From Avipropionibacterium sp050157065 (GTDB lineage Bacteria > Actinomycetota > Actinomycetes > Propionibacteriales > Propionibacteriaceae): 64,000 bases of DNA. Position numbers and translations under genes: made by a program. This document shows, one piece after another, positions 16,176 through 27,491 of the stretch. The stretch lies in NCBI GenBank assembly GCA_050157065.1, contig CP189573.1; one strand, 5' to 3'. A model generated the notes under the pieces. That model did no database searches and was not told where the DNA came from. It saw only the letters and a program-made list of their open reading frames with translations. Position 1 is the stretch's first letter. Each line of letters opens with the position of its first letter.

Positions 16176-17018
16176 GTGACCACCATCGGCGTCATCGGCA
16201 TCGAGAACAGCCATGTCGACCACTTCGTCCGGCACCTCAACTCCGAGGATCGCCACCCGGACTTCAAGATCACCCACCTCGTCGGGGGTGAGCCGGACCG
16301 ACAGGCCAAGCTGCAGGAGGCCGGTGGCATCACCGAGCTGGTGGCCGAGCCCGCCGACCTGGTCGGCAAGGTCGACGCCGCCATCATCTGCACCCGCGAC
16401 GGCGGCAAGCACGCCGAGCAGGCGCTGCCGCTGTTGAAGGCCGGGATGCCGGTGCTGGTCGACAAGCCGCTCGCGGCCTCGGTCGCCGACGCCCAGGCCA
16501 TGCTCGACGCCGCCAAGGAGAACAACGCCCTGCTGGTGTCCTCGTCCGCACTGCGCAACGTGCCGGAGATGGCCGACCTGAGCTCGGCCACCGCCGACCG
16601 TGGCGCCACCGCCGCGATCCACGTCTTCGGTCCCGCCGACCCGGACTCGGAGTACTCGGGCCTGTCGTTCTACGGCATCCACGAGATCGAGGCCGCCCTG
16701 CAGATCGGTGGCGACGCCGACTTCGGTGACGTGACCGTCGTCCGCGGCGAAGGCTCGATCATCGCCAGCACCACCATCGGCGGCGTGCCGACCACCATCT
16801 CGTTCATCACCAAGGACGACGAGGGCCAGGTCAAGTTCTTCGCCACGGTCGTGGGCCGGCACGGCATCACCCAGACGCCGCTGACGCTCGGCAAGGACTA
16901 CAACGCCCCCATGCTCGACCTCTTCGTCGACATGCTGAAGACCGGCAAGGCGCCGATCGACGACGCCACCCTGCTGCGTCCGATCCAGCTCCTCGAGGCC
17001 ATCACCTCGCAGCTCTGA
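16176..17018 (+). CDS. Gfo/Idh/MocA-family oxidoreductase (short form)
   Basis: 280 residues, shorter than the usual 330-390. The Rossmann start is atypical, TTIGVIGIENSHVDHFVRHL, where the GxGxxG glycines are partly replaced (GIENSH). VDAAIICTRDGGKHAEQALPLL and GMPVLVDKPLAAS, with the DKP Lys equivalent of the family EKP motif, follow. The C-terminal domain is reduced and ends with SLY-lacking LLRPIQLLEAIT. GTGAGG lies 7 nt before the GTG start. It probably acts on a sugar or sugar acid with NAD(P), downstream of the ABC importer and beta-helix gene, but has its own candidate LacI-type operator and promoter. Confidence 0.8.
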   Translation: MTTIGVIGIENSHVDHFVRHLNSEDRHPDFKITHLVGGEPDRQAKLQEAGGITELVAEPADLVGKVDAAIICTRDGGKHAEQALPLLKAGMPVLVDKPLAASVADAQAMLDAAKENNALLVSSSALRNVPEMADLSSATADRGATAAIHVFGPADPDSEYSGLSFYGIHEIEAALQIGGDADFGDVTVVRGEGSIIASTTIGGVPTTISFITKDDEGQVKFFATVVGRHGITQTPLTLGKDYNAPMLDLFVDMLKTGKAPIDDATLLRPIQLLEAITSQL

Positions 17019-17050
17019 GGTCCCCCGTACGGCGCGAGACCCCGGGTCCA

Positions 17051-17088
17051 CCGGCGCATCCCCGCACGGGGATGCCCGTGGGCGCCGG
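17051..17088. terminator. Hairpin between convergent genes (bidirectional terminator candidate)
   Basis: A perfect 7-bp stem CATCCCC / GGGGATG with a GCAC loop (17057-17074) is enclosed by an outer CCGGCGC / GCGCCGG pair (17051-17088). It lies in the 92-bp gap between two convergent genes. There is no U-tract, common for high-GC actinobacterial terminators. Confidence 0.55.
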
Positions 17089-17110
17089 GGTCCCGTCGTC
17101 TCCGGACCGG

Positions 17111-18604
17111 TCAGCGCCGGCCGTGCAGCAGCTGCACCAGGGCACTGACGCGGTCGACGTTGCCCTCCGGGTGGCGCAGGGTCATCACGTCGATCGGCAG
17201 GTCGAACAGCAACCGACTCCGCGACTTCGCCACGCTGAACTCCCGGATGCCGTCGTCCCCGTGGATCCGGCCGAACCCTGAGGCGCCACGACCCCCGAAC
17301 GGCAGCGTCGGCGTGCCCATGAACCCGATTGCGGTGTTGATCGTGACCGTGCTCACCCGTAGTCGGGTGGCCAACTGCTTGGCTGCGGCGACGTCGGCGG
17401 TCCAGATGCTCGCCGTCAGGCCCAGCGCGTTGGCGTTCGTCCGCTGCACCGCTTCGGGCAGGTCGGGCACCCGGTTGACCACCAGCAGCGGCCCGAAGGT
17501 CTCCTCCGACACCGCCGCCGAGTCCTCCGGGGCGTCGACCACCACGATCGGGTCCACGAACGGTCGGTGGAACGCATGCTCGCCACCGTGCCGGACCTGG
17601 GCCCCGTGGCTGATCGCGTCGGCGAGGTGGTCGGCCACCACGTCGGGTCCCTGCGGCAGCACCATCGGTCCGTACGGGGCTGCCACGTCCGCGTCGGCCC
17701 GGATCCCGTCGAGCTCACGGTCGAGCTCACCCAGGAAGTCGTCGGCCGCCTCGTCCACGACGTAGACCCGCTTCACCCCGGCACAGGTCTGTCCGGCGTT
17801 GCTGAACGCGCCGAAGGCCACCGACTTGGCGACCGCCGCGAGGTCGGCGTCGGCGGCCACCAGCGCCGCATCCTTGCCGCCGCACTCGAGCACCACGGGT
17901 GTCAGTGACTCCGCGGCCTGGGCCATCACCTTCTTGGCGGTCGCGGTCGATCCGGTGAACGCGACCTTGTCGACCCCGGACCTGATCAACTCCGCACCGG
18001 CCCGACCGTCACCGGACAGGAACTGCAGCACGGGTCGCTCGGGGTTGGCGCGCAACCACAACCGGGCCAGCAGTTCCGCGACACCGGGGGTGTACTCGCT
18101 GGGCTTGAAGACCACCGCGTTGCCGGCGGCGAGGGCGTACCAGATCGAGCCACCCGGGGTGAACAACGGGTAGTTCCACGGCCCCAGCACCGCGACCACC
18201 CCGTACGGCTCACGCTCCACCGTCGCGTAGGTGTTGAGCCCGAGCAGTCCCGGGTACACGGTACGGCGACGCATCACCCGGCCGGCGTGGCGGGCCGCCC
18301 AGTCGAGGTGGACCATGCTGATCATCACCTCGACCATCGCATCGGCCATCGGCTTGCCGGCCTCGGTGCTGATCATGGTCGCCAACTCGTCCCGCGCCGC
18401 CACCAGTTCGTGCTTGTACGCCAACAGCCGCCGCTTCCGCTGTGCCGCGGTCAGCCCGGCCCACCAGTCCGCCGCCTCGCGCGCGGTCCGTACGGTGTCG
18501 GCCACCTGGGCCGGGGTGGGCTGCGGGTAGGCGGTCAGCTGTTCGCCGGTCCGGGCCGCACGTCCGGGGCCGGTCGGGCATTGCGTGGTGTGCGTGTCCG
18601 TCAC
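17111..18604 (-). CDS. Aldehyde dehydrogenase family protein
   Basis: 497 residues. All ALDH landmarks are seen: VAVLGPWNYPLFTPGG (NAD-binding Asn region), FKPSEYTPG (Lys contacting the cofactor), FTGSTATAKKVM (Rossmann glycine turn), VVLECGGKDAALV (general-base Glu), and SNAGQTCAGVKRVYV with the nucleophilic Cys. The C-terminal LPFGGRGASGFGRIHG motif is intact. The overall pattern resembles succinate-semialdehyde and related broad-range ALDHs that act on medium aldehydes in the cytoplasm. The GTG start has AGGA about 7 nt upstream. It converges on the Gfo/Idh/MocA gene and is divergent from a P450; the true aldehyde is unknown. Confidence 0.92.
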   Translation of the reverse strand: MTDTHTTQCPTGPGRAARTGEQLTAYPQPTPAQVADTVRTAREAADWWAGLTAAQRKRRLLAYKHELVAARDELATMISTEAGKPMADAMVEVMISMVHLDWAARHAGRVMRRRTVYPGLLGLNTYATVEREPYGVVAVLGPWNYPLFTPGGSIWYALAAGNAVVFKPSEYTPGVAELLARLWLRANPERPVLQFLSGDGRAGAELIRSGVDKVAFTGSTATAKKVMAQAAESLTPVVLECGGKDAALVAADADLAAVAKSVAFGAFSNAGQTCAGVKRVYVVDEAADDFLGELDRELDGIRADADVAAPYGPMVLPQGPDVVADHLADAISHGAQVRHGGEHAFHRPFVDPIVVVDAPEDSAAVSEETFGPLLVVNRVPDLPEAVQRTNANALGLTASIWTADVAAAKQLATRLRVSTVTINTAIGFMGTPTLPFGGRGASGFGRIHGDDGIREFSVAKSRSRLLFDLPIDVMTLRHPEGNVDRVSALVQLLHGRR

Positions 18605-18637
18605 GGTGGTTCCTGCCTGTCAGCTCGGCTGTCCCAC

Positions 18638-18699
18638 CGGAGGTCCTGGTGGGATCGTCGGAGGTCCTGGTGGGATCGCCGGAATCCTCGTGGGATCAG
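18638..18699. repeat. 21-bp tandem repeat between the ALDH and P450 genes
   Basis: Unit starting CGGAGGTCCTGGTGGGAT; copies at 18638-18658 and 18659-18679 are nearly identical, and a third from 18680 is degenerate. It occupies most of the divergent region and may overlap promoter elements of either gene. Confidence 0.75.
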
Positions 18700-18793
18700 T
18701 GGGACAGCTTGGTGGATCGGGTCCTGGCTCCATCGTGCCCCACGTCGCCGAACGGCCCGCCGCAGCCTTGGCGCGGGATGGAGAATGGTGGCC

Positions 18794-20080
18794 ATGGCGA
18801 CCTCGACCGGCACCAGCCAGACTCCGAGCACCATCGGCACCGCCCCTCGGCTGTCCGACACCATCGGGCTGGCCGCCCGGCTGCTCGGGCAAGGGGCCGT
18901 GCTGTGGGGCCTGGGCGTGTTGCCGGGGGACCCGACCGCGAAGCTGTTCCTGCCCCGAGGCCGGCGCGATCCGTACGGCGTCTACGCCGAGCTCCGTTCC
19001 CGGGGGCCCATCGTGCCCACCCGGCTGGGCGTCAAGGTCTCCACCAGCCACCGCGTCTGCGGGGACGTGTTGCGCTCCCGCGCATTCGGCGTCGCCGCTG
19101 AGGGTGGGCAACCCGACATCGGGATCTCGTTGTCGCTGCTGGAGTTGGATCCGCCCGACCACACCCGGCTCCGCCGACTCGTGACACCTGCCTTCAGCCC
19201 GCGCCGGATCAAGGCGTTGGAGACCATGATCAGCACGACCGTGCACCGGCTGTTGGACCGGGCCGAGGCCGCCGGCGACTTCGACCTCGTCGCCGACTTC
19301 GCGGCACCGCTGCCGATCGAGGTGATCACCGCCCTGCTCGGCATCCCCGTCGAGGACCAGGCCGCGTTCCGCCGCCACGGTGACGCGATCGCCAGTGCCC
19401 TCGACGGGATCCGGTCGGTCCGCCACGCCCGCGCCCTCGACGAGGCAGACCGTGAACTCGGCCAGGTCTTCGGCCGCCTGCTCGAGCTTCGCCGGGTCGC
19501 CCCGCAGGAGGACCTGATCAGTGACCTCGCCGCAGCCCCGGAGGACGCGGCGACCACCCAGGAGCTGCTCGAGTTGTGTCGACTGCTGCTGGTGGCCGGC
19601 TTCGAGACCACGGTCAACCTGATCGGCAACACCGTGCTGGCGCTCCACCGCAGCGGCCAGTGGTCCATGCTGGCCGAGGATCCCGACCTCGCCGGGGCCG
19701 CCATCGAGGAGACGCTGCGGTACGACCCGCCGGTGCAGCTCACCGGACGCACCGCGACCGCTGACACCGAGGTCGGGGGCCACCCGGTCCGCGCCGGCGA
19801 GCACGTCGTCCCGCTGATCGGCGCCTCGGGCCGCGACCCGGAGGTGTTCAGCCGACCCGACACCTACGACCTGACCCGCACCAAGGAAGCCGACCACCTG
19901 GCCTTCTCCGCCGGCGCCCACTACTGCGTCGGCGCCCCGCTCGCGCGCCTCGAGGCCACCATCGCGATCCGCGAACTCGCCACCCGGTTCCCCCGCCTGG
20001 CCTCCACCGGCCGCGCCCCGATGCGGCAGACCACCGTGCTGCGCGGACCACGGCAGGTCCCGGTTCGCATCGTGGCCTGA
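18794..20080 (+). CDS. Cytochrome P450
   Basis: 428 residues, the standard size for a soluble bacterial P450. Motifs in order: DPPDHTRLRRLVTPAFSPRR (C-helix region), LLLVAGFETTVNLI (I-helix oxygen-activation motif with Glu-Thr), EETLRYDPP (ExxR), and FSAGAHYCVGAPLARLE (heme-binding loop with the Cys ligand). It needs a ferredoxin or other electron donor, not encoded nearby. An ATG at 18785 is also in frame, but GGAG at 18780-18783 fits the ATG at 18794 better. Downstream it converges on lepA with a 13-bp gap. The substrate is unknown. Confidence 0.93.
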   Translation: MATSTGTSQTPSTIGTAPRLSDTIGLAARLLGQGAVLWGLGVLPGDPTAKLFLPRGRRDPYGVYAELRSRGPIVPTRLGVKVSTSHRVCGDVLRSRAFGVAAEGGQPDIGISLSLLELDPPDHTRLRRLVTPAFSPRRIKALETMISTTVHRLLDRAEAAGDFDLVADFAAPLPIEVITALLGIPVEDQAAFRRHGDAIASALDGIRSVRHARALDEADRELGQVFGRLLELRRVAPQEDLISDLAAAPEDAATTQELLELCRLLLVAGFETTVNLIGNTVLALHRSGQWSMLAEDPDLAGAAIEETLRYDPPVQLTGRTATADTEVGGHPVRAGEHVVPLIGASGRDPEVFSRPDTYDLTRTKEADHLAFSAGAHYCVGAPLARLEATIAIRELATRFPRLASTGRAPMRQTTVLRGPRQVPVRIVA

Positions 20081-20093
20081 CCCAGGTCGGCGG

Positions 20094-21941
<1,848 letters not shown>

Positions 21942-22110
21942 GCCGCCTTCCATGGTTGACGGTGTTGACGTTGACGGGTGCTGGGGTGCCCGACGTCGCG
22001 GAGACCGGGCAGGACACACCATCTTCCCACGTGCGGCCCTCGATAACGAACTGTGTCGGAGCCGGGCGGCCTTGCTGCCACTGGCCGGGCCGGGCTGCCA
22101 TCATGAGCCC

Positions 22111-23946
22111 ATGAGTCGCAGCGGCGGAGACGTTCGCGAGCCGTGGGCGCCCTTCCCCGTACAGGACTGGAACTCCTACGCCGCCACCTCGTCCTGGCGG
22201 CGCAGTCGTGTGCCGCACCGGGTGGCCGTGGTCGTGGTCTGCGTGGTCACGGCCCTGGTGCTCGGCGTGATCGGCGCGGCCGAACTGGTCCCCCGTGGGG
22301 TGGCCAACACCGGCGGGGTGAACGGTTTCCTGCCGACCGACGGCGACGCCCTCACCCTGCACGCTGCCGACCGGGGCGGGTCCGGAGGTACGGGCGGCGA
22401 TGCGGTCCACGTCGAGACCTCCCTCGGCCCCGGGCCGGCCACCAGTCAGGCCATGGGCTGGAAACTCGGCGGGCTCACCATCAGCAGCGTCGGCGAGGCC
22501 CTCGTCGGTGCCACGGTCTGGCGCCGGCTGATCACCCCAGCCAGCGGCGCCGGTGTCCCGGCCGACGGCGAACTGCAGCGGGACCAGCAGGTCGAGGGCT
22601 ACCTGGTCGACGAGGCCATCGCCCTGATCGGCCGGTCGTACCCGGAGCCCCATGCCTTCCTCCCGCCGATCGTGCTGCTGCCCGCCGGTGCCGAGCCCGA
22701 CCGGCAGTGGCAACAGACCGGCGTCACCACCGACGGGACGCCATGGCACGCCGAGCTCCGGTCCAGCGGGCTTGCCGACGACTGCGTGCGGGTGGCCGGT
22801 GAGGTGACCATCGGTCCCGACACCGAAGCAGTCGTCCGGGACTGGTGCCCCGGCCGCGGCATCGTCGCCGAGGCCGGACTGATCGACGGAGCTCCCCGTT
22901 CGGTCGGTGCATCGGTGCTGCCCCCGGTCGACACCGTGATCCGCACCCCCGACACCTCCCCCGACACGTGGCAGGAAACGCCGCTGGCGACGGTCGGCAA
23001 CCCGATCGGCGAAAGGTTCGAACCCATGTGGGGTACGGCGCAGCCGCTCCCACCGCTGCCCACCCCCGACGGCGGCCTGATCCGCGTCTCGAACGCAGGC
23101 GACCTGGTCGTCTTCGCCCGGAACGGCGACACGTTGCGACCCCGGTTGTCCCTGCACCCCGGAGGCCGGGTGATGACGGCCACGATCTTCGGTGAGGTCG
23201 TGGTGGCGACGACCTCGCGGCGGCAGGTGGTGGCGTGGTCGACCCGGACCGGGCATCGGCTCTGGGTGAACGACCTGGCCGACGTCGTCGAGGCCGCCCC
23301 GCGCCGGCTCGACGACACCGCCATCGTGTTCGCCAACCTCGCCGGGACGGTGCTGGCGGTCGACCTCCGGACCGGCGCCGAACGCTGGCGCAGAGACCTG
23401 AGCAGTGGCTCCATCGCCACGCTCGCCGTCGGCGGGTCGTCGGTGGCCCTGATCGGCATGGACTTCTCGTTGACGCTGCTGGAGGCCGACACCGGGGCGT
23501 CCCGCTGGGACACGACCGTCTCCGACTACCGGTCCGACCTGCTGATCGCGGCCGGGGCCGTCTGGGTCGCCGACGGACAGGTACTGGCCCGTCACGACCT
23601 CGGCGACGGGAGCCGTACCGCCCAGCTGTTCCTGGACTCGGCCACCGATGCCCTGCTGTGGCACAACGACGAGGTGGTGTTGGCCACGGTTGGGGGGCTG
23701 TTGTTCGTCGACCCGGCCGGTCGGGTCGCCGGCACCGCTCCGTACCGTTGCCCCGACCTGACCCGGCACCGGGACGACCTGGTCTGTTGGAACGTCGGCG
23801 TCGCGCGGGTGATCGGAGCCGACCATCGGGAGCGCTCGAGCTTCGAGATCCCGTACGACTCCGTCTCGCTCGAGGTGTCGGGGTCGGACCACGAACCCTG
23901 GCTGGTGTGGGGTTCGGCCTGGAAGGCCATGACATGGCAGTCCTGA
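22111..23946 (+). CDS. Membrane-anchored PQQ-type beta-propeller protein of unknown function
   Basis: 611 residues. A cytoplasmic N-terminus of about 35 residues (WNSYAATSSWRRSRVPHR) is followed by one membrane helix (about 37-58) and a long extracytoplasmic part. From about residue 320 the sequence shows repeated blades of the PQQ/quinoprotein propeller type: WSTRTGHRLWVNDL, VDLRTGAERWRRDL and LEADTGASRWDTTV. No catalytic residues are apparent; such domains usually mediate binding or assembly. The central part (60-310) has no recognised fold. The next gene overlaps its end by 13 bp, so a membrane complex of the two proteins is inferred. Start ATG 22111 is supported by frame and by the hydrophilic N-terminus. 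Confidence 0.7.
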   Translation: MSRSGGDVREPWAPFPVQDWNSYAATSSWRRSRVPHRVAVVVVCVVTALVLGVIGAAELVPRGVANTGGVNGFLPTDGDALTLHAADRGGSGGTGGDAVHVETSLGPGPATSQAMGWKLGGLTISSVGEALVGATVWRRLITPASGAGVPADGELQRDQQVEGYLVDEAIALIGRSYPEPHAFLPPIVLLPAGAEPDRQWQQTGVTTDGTPWHAELRSSGLADDCVRVAGEVTIGPDTEAVVRDWCPGRGIVAEAGLIDGAPRSVGASVLPPVDTVIRTPDTSPDTWQETPLATVGNPIGERFEPMWGTAQPLPPLPTPDGGLIRVSNAGDLVVFARNGDTLRPRLSLHPGGRVMTATIFGEVVVATTSRRQVVAWSTRTGHRLWVNDLADVVEAAPRRLDDTAIVFANLAGTVLAVDLRTGAERWRRDLSSGSIATLAVGGSSVALIGMDFSLTLLEADTGASRWDTTVSDYRSDLLIAAGAVWVADGQVLARHDLGDGSRTAQLFLDSATDALLWHNDEVVLATVGGLLFVDPAGRVAGTAPYRCPDLTRHRDDLVCWNVGVARVIGADHRERSSFEIPYDSVSLEVSGSDHEPWLVWGSAWKAMTWQS

Positions 23947-25886
23947 ACGACGAGGTTGGCCTGGCCCGGGGAGCTGACCCGAGGGTGCGATCGGGACTGG
24001 GCCGGCTGGTCGGCGTCGGACACGGCCTGGTGAAGCGGATCGTGGTCGAACCCGTCGCCGAGGGGCGGCTCCGAGATTCGGGGTGGCCCCGGGGCGTCAC
24101 CGCGGTGGTCACCGTCTGCTACGCCTTGATCGGGGTCGCGGCGGTGCTCGTCCTGTTCGCCGGGCCCCTGCGGGCACGCCTGACACTGATCGACACCTAC
24201 CGCGACGGGGTGATCCCGCAGGACCTGGTGTGGTTGCTGTACGGGCTGAGCCTGGTCGTGATGACGCTCTTCCTGGTGGCGTGCATCCACGGCCGGTGGT
24301 GGCTCACCCTGATCGGGGTCACGACGGTCGTCGTGTGGTGCCTGTTCTCCGGGATCCTGCTGGCCATCTCCGGCCCGCTCCCGGCGTTGCTGCTGCTCGT
24401 CCTCATCGTGCTGCTGATCGTGCTCGCCGTCGTGTGGCACCGACGCCCGATGCGCTGGTGGGAGTTCCCGGTCATGTTGGTGGTGCTCGGCGCCATCGCC
24501 GTGGTGGCGATCAGCGGCAACCAACTCTCCCGTGCCCTCGGCTTCGAACCACTGGCACAGCAGCTGGCCGGAACCATCCAGATGTTCTCGATCCTCGCCT
24601 ACCCGACCGCGTTCGCCGGTGGCGCCGCGGCGGCCGGGGTGACCGCCACCGTCGCCACCCGGGCCACCGGGGTGGTCGGGCGCTCGATGTCGGCACGCTG
24701 GGTCTGGGTGCTGCTCGGGTTGCTGGTCACCGGCCGGGTGGTGCAGTCGGTGCTGACCGTGCGCAACCTCGACCCCGTACGCAACACCTGGGCCAATTGG
24801 CTGGTCACGATCGGGTTCCTGGTGGCGTTCACCGGCGTGGCGTGGGGCATCGTCCGACTGGCCCGGACCCCGCCCGACCCCGACCAGGTCGCCGAGGACG
24901 CGGCCGATCTCGGCCTCCCCGTCGGGGTCGTGGTGCTGGCCGGAGCGGTGCCGGTGATGATCGGCGTCATCGGCATCACGTTCCTCCTGGCACTCTTCCC
25001 CGACCTGGCCGGCACCGGGCTGAGTACCGACTTCGTCACCACCGGCGACTTCGTGGGCGTGATCCGTGGACTGGCAGCGGTCGTGTTCGGTGTGGTGGCC
25101 GTCCGGCTCGCCCGGCGACGGCGGGTGATCCCCGCTCTGGTGCTGGCCGAGTCAGGGGTGATGCTGCTGGCCACCCCACTCGGTGTGCTGACCAGGCCGC
25201 GGTTCAGCGGCGCTCCCGACTTCGAGCTCCTCATCCTGCTCGCCACGGTCGCGGCACTGGTGCTGCTGGTGCTGCTGCTCGTACGGCGTCGCCTGACCAC
25301 CCGGCGGGCGTTGACGCTGTCCGCCCTGCTGCTGTTGCTGGTGCTGTTCAACCACCGCACACTGCTCGGTGAACCGCTCGAGGAGCTTCTCGGCACCGCT
25401 GTCGGTGTGCTGGTGTGGGGCATCGTGTGGTCGCTGCTGACCGGCAGCTCGGGGGCCAACAACGGCAACCGCACCTTCCCCGTTGTGGTCCGAGCGCTGT
25501 CGTTGATGGCGCTCACCCTGCTGACGGTGCTGGTGATCGCCTACAACGCGCTGGCCCGACGGCCGGAGCTCGGTGGCCTCGACCTGGCCGCCGGCCTCGG
25601 CGACCAGGTGCTCGGCACCGCGATCCTGGTCGCCACCGCGGCCGGACTGGTCGCCGGGCTCCGAACCGTCCCGGGTGGCGCGGACGGTGCTCCGGACCTG
25701 ACGGTGGGTCTGGGTCGGGCCGGCGATCCGAACCGGACGGGTGGTCCGGGCCGGGCTGGCGATCCGGACCGGCCGGGCGGGGTCGACGGCGCAGGTGGAT
25801 TCCGCAAACCGACCGGGCAATCCGACGGGACCGGGCACCCCGCAGCGGCGTGGACGCCGATGCCCCCACTCGACCGGTCGGTCTGA
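23934..25886 (+). CDS. Polytopic integral membrane protein of unknown function (650 residues)
   Basis: About 14-16 hydrophobic helices spread through the protein (for example residues 64-84 and LPALLLLVLIVLLIVLAVVW near 160). The last 60 residues are a hydrophilic Gly/Arg/Asp/Pro tail with repeats of the GRAGDP type. No transporter signature or known domain was recognised. It starts 13 bp inside the beta-propeller gene, with GGAAGG 7 nt before the ATG, so translation is coupled and the two products probably act together in the membrane. The pair occupies the space between lepA and rpsT, which is short or occupied by other genes in many relatives. Function cannot be assigned. Confidence 0.7.
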   Translation: MAVLNDEVGLARGADPRVRSGLGRLVGVGHGLVKRIVVEPVAEGRLRDSGWPRGVTAVVTVCYALIGVAAVLVLFAGPLRARLTLIDTYRDGVIPQDLVWLLYGLSLVVMTLFLVACIHGRWWLTLIGVTTVVVWCLFSGILLAISGPLPALLLLVLIVLLIVLAVVWHRRPMRWWEFPVMLVVLGAIAVVAISGNQLSRALGFEPLAQQLAGTIQMFSILAYPTAFAGGAAAAGVTATVATRATGVVGRSMSARWVWVLLGLLVTGRVVQSVLTVRNLDPVRNTWANWLVTIGFLVAFTGVAWGIVRLARTPPDPDQVAEDAADLGLPVGVVVLAGAVPVMIGVIGITFLLALFPDLAGTGLSTDFVTTGDFVGVIRGLAAVVFGVVAVRLARRRRVIPALVLAESGVMLLATPLGVLTRPRFSGAPDFELLILLATVAALVLLVLLLVRRRLTTRRALTLSALLLLLVLFNHRTLLGEPLEELLGTAVGVLVWGIVWSLLTGSSGANNGNRTFPVVVRALSLMALTLLTVLVIAYNALARRPELGGLDLAAGLGDQVLGTAILVATAAGLVAGLRTVPGGADGAPDLTVGLGRAGDPNRTGGPGRAGDPDRPGGVDGAGGFRKPTGQSDGTGHPAAAWTPMPPLDRSV

Positions 25887-25969
25887 GGAATCCGCGACGG
25901 CCGGTGGGCCCAGGGGCCTCGCCCAGGGGCATCGTGGCTGGGGCATCGTGGCTGGGGCAACGCGACAAG

Positions 25970-25998
25970 TTGGTCGGATCGGGGGCCTTTGGTAGAGT
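25970..25998 (+). promoter_or_regulatory. Promoter of rpsT
   Basis: TTGGTC (25970-25975) and TAGAGT (25993-25998) are separated by exactly 17 bp, fitting a housekeeping-sigma promoter. The predicted start near 26005 gives a leader of about 65 nt before the rpsT GTG. A 14-bp direct repeat (GGGGCATCGTGGCT, copies near 25926 and 25941) lies just upstream. Confidence 0.7.
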
Positions 25999-26069
25999 TG
26001 CTCGTCGCGTCGCCCGCGGGGTGCGAGGTGTCGCGATTTCATCATTCCCTGAAGACGAAGGCATGCCCT

Positions 26070-26330
26070 GTGGCGAACATCAAGTCCCAGCAGAAGCGGA
26101 TCAAGACCAACGAGAAGGCACGGCAGCGCAACAAGGCTGTCCGCACGCGCCTGAAGAGCGCCGTCCGTAGCTTCCGTGAGGCCGCCGACGCCGGCGACAC
26201 CGCCAAGGCGCAGGAGCTCGCCGTCCGGGCGAACCGGCTGCTCGACAAGGCCGCCACCAAGGGCGTCATCCACCAGAACCAGGCTGCGAACCGCAAGTCG
26301 GCCGTTGCCTCCCGCGCCGCCGCGCTCTGA
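26070..26330 (+). CDS. rpsT: 30S ribosomal protein S20
   Basis: 86 residues, typical size. The product starts VANIKSQQKRIKTNEKARQR, the diagnostic S20 N-terminus, and is Lys/Arg/Ala-rich and helical, binding 16S rRNA early in 30S assembly. The GTG at 26070 is the conserved start; the open frame upstream to 25989 is not coding. AAGG lies about 8 nt upstream. S20 often represses its own translation; the 65-nt leader would be the place to look. It is the only plus-strand member of the housekeeping series in the window, convergent with holA as in many actinobacteria. Confidence 0.97.
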   Translation: MANIKSQQKRIKTNEKARQRNKAVRTRLKSAVRSFREAADAGDTAKAQELAVRANRLLDKAATKGVIHQNQAANRKSAVASRAAAL

Positions 26331-26393
26331 CCGACGCTTCCCCTGACCGAAGCACCCCTGACCGACGTCGGGCGCTGACCGACGGGTCGTCAG
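26327..26393. repeat. Fourfold CTGACCGA repeat with a hairpin between rpsT and holA
   Basis: CTGACCGA occurs at 26327, 26343, 26358 and 26375, spaced 15-17 bp, filling the gap after the rpsT stop. The last copy forms a bulged hairpin with GTCGTCAG (26375-26393), a possible bidirectional terminator for rpsT and holA. Confidence 0.6.
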
Positions 26394-26430
26394 GCCAGCT
26401 GGTCGGCAGTCCTGCTGATCGCCGTCGGGC

Positions 26431-27441
26431 TCAGCTCCTCCGAGCCCGGACGATCTCCAGCACCGCTCGTTCCAGGGCATAGCCCGCGTCCTCGGCCGCA
26501 CCCTTGATGTCGGCGTCGGTCCGCGCCACGACCGTCAACGCCGTCGCCAGCCCCCGCTGGTCCCACCCCCGAGCCTGGGCCCGCATCGTCTTCAGCTTCC
26601 ACGCCGGCACGCCCACGTCCCTCGCCAGGTCGGCGTCCCGCTGGCCCCCGGCCGCGGTGACCAGTTTCCCCAGGCCACGCAGGTTCATCGCCAGCGCCGA
26701 GGTGATCAACACCGGCGCGGCGCCCGTGGCCAACGCCCACCGCAACTGCTCCAACGCCACATTGGTGCGCCCCGCCAACACGGCATCGGCCACCGCGAAG
26801 CTCGTCACCTCGCTGCGGCCACCGAAGTAGCGGCCGACCAGCTCGGCGGTGATGGCGCCCTCGGCGTCACTGTGGAGTTGCGCGATCGCCGCCGACAGGG
26901 AGCGCAGGTCGTGACCCACCGCCTGGACCAACGCCTGCCCGACCTCGTCGTCCACCCGATCGCCGTGACGTCGGAACTCCGCCTTGACGAACTGCGGCAG
27001 CTCCCACGCCTTCGGGGGCTGGCAGTCGACGACGTCGGCGCCGGCCTTCTTCAGTTTGTCGACGACACCCCTGCCCTTGTTGCCGCCACCGTGCACGAGC
27101 ACCACCCCGATGTCGGGGTCGGGATCGGTGGCCAACGAAATCACCTGGTCGGACAGCTCGGCTGGTAGGTCGGCGAGCCGCCGGACGACCGCAACCCGGC
27201 GGCTCGCGAACAGCGATCCGCCGGTGATCTCCGCGAGCCGGCCTGCGTCGAGCGACTCGGCCTCGGCCTCGGTCGTCTCGACCTCCGGCGACTCGGTCCG
27301 CGCGCGCTCCAGCGCCGCCGCCACCGCACGATCGGCCAACAACGACTCGGGGCCGGTCACCAACAGCACCCGGCCGAAGACGGGCCCCTCGGGGTCGCCG
27401 GCCGCGGATCGGGAACTCGTACGGGACCGGGACGCTGCCAT
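26431..27441 (-). CDS. holA: DNA polymerase III subunit delta
   Basis: 336 residues. The sequence matches the delta subunit of the clamp loader: N-terminal GPVFGRVLLVTGPESLLADRAV, then GGSLFASRRVAVVRRLADLP, KAWELPQFVKAEFRRHG, and the C-terminal collar domain with WALATGAAPVLITSALAMNLR. It opens the beta sliding clamp within the replisome. Start ATG 27441 gives MAASRSRTSS; an ATG at 27453 (MLGPMAAS) is equally possible and neither has a clear ribosome-binding site. Usually it follows comEC directly; here 20 kb of other genes lie between them. Confidence 0.92.
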   Translation of the reverse strand: MAASRSRTSSRSAAGDPEGPVFGRVLLVTGPESLLADRAVAAALERARTESPEVETTEAEAESLDAGRLAEITGGSLFASRRVAVVRRLADLPAELSDQVISLATDPDPDIGVVLVHGGGNKGRGVVDKLKKAGADVVDCQPPKAWELPQFVKAEFRRHGDRVDDEVGQALVQAVGHDLRSLSAAIAQLHSDAEGAITAELVGRYFGGRSEVTSFAVADAVLAGRTNVALEQLRWALATGAAPVLITSALAMNLRGLGKLVTAAGGQRDADLARDVGVPAWKLKTMRAQARGWDQRGLATALTVVARTDADIKGAAEDAGYALERAVLEIVRARRS

Positions 27442-27491
27442 GGGCCCAAGCATGCCAGTCCGCTCGGACAGTCCCCGACGATGGCGGCGGC

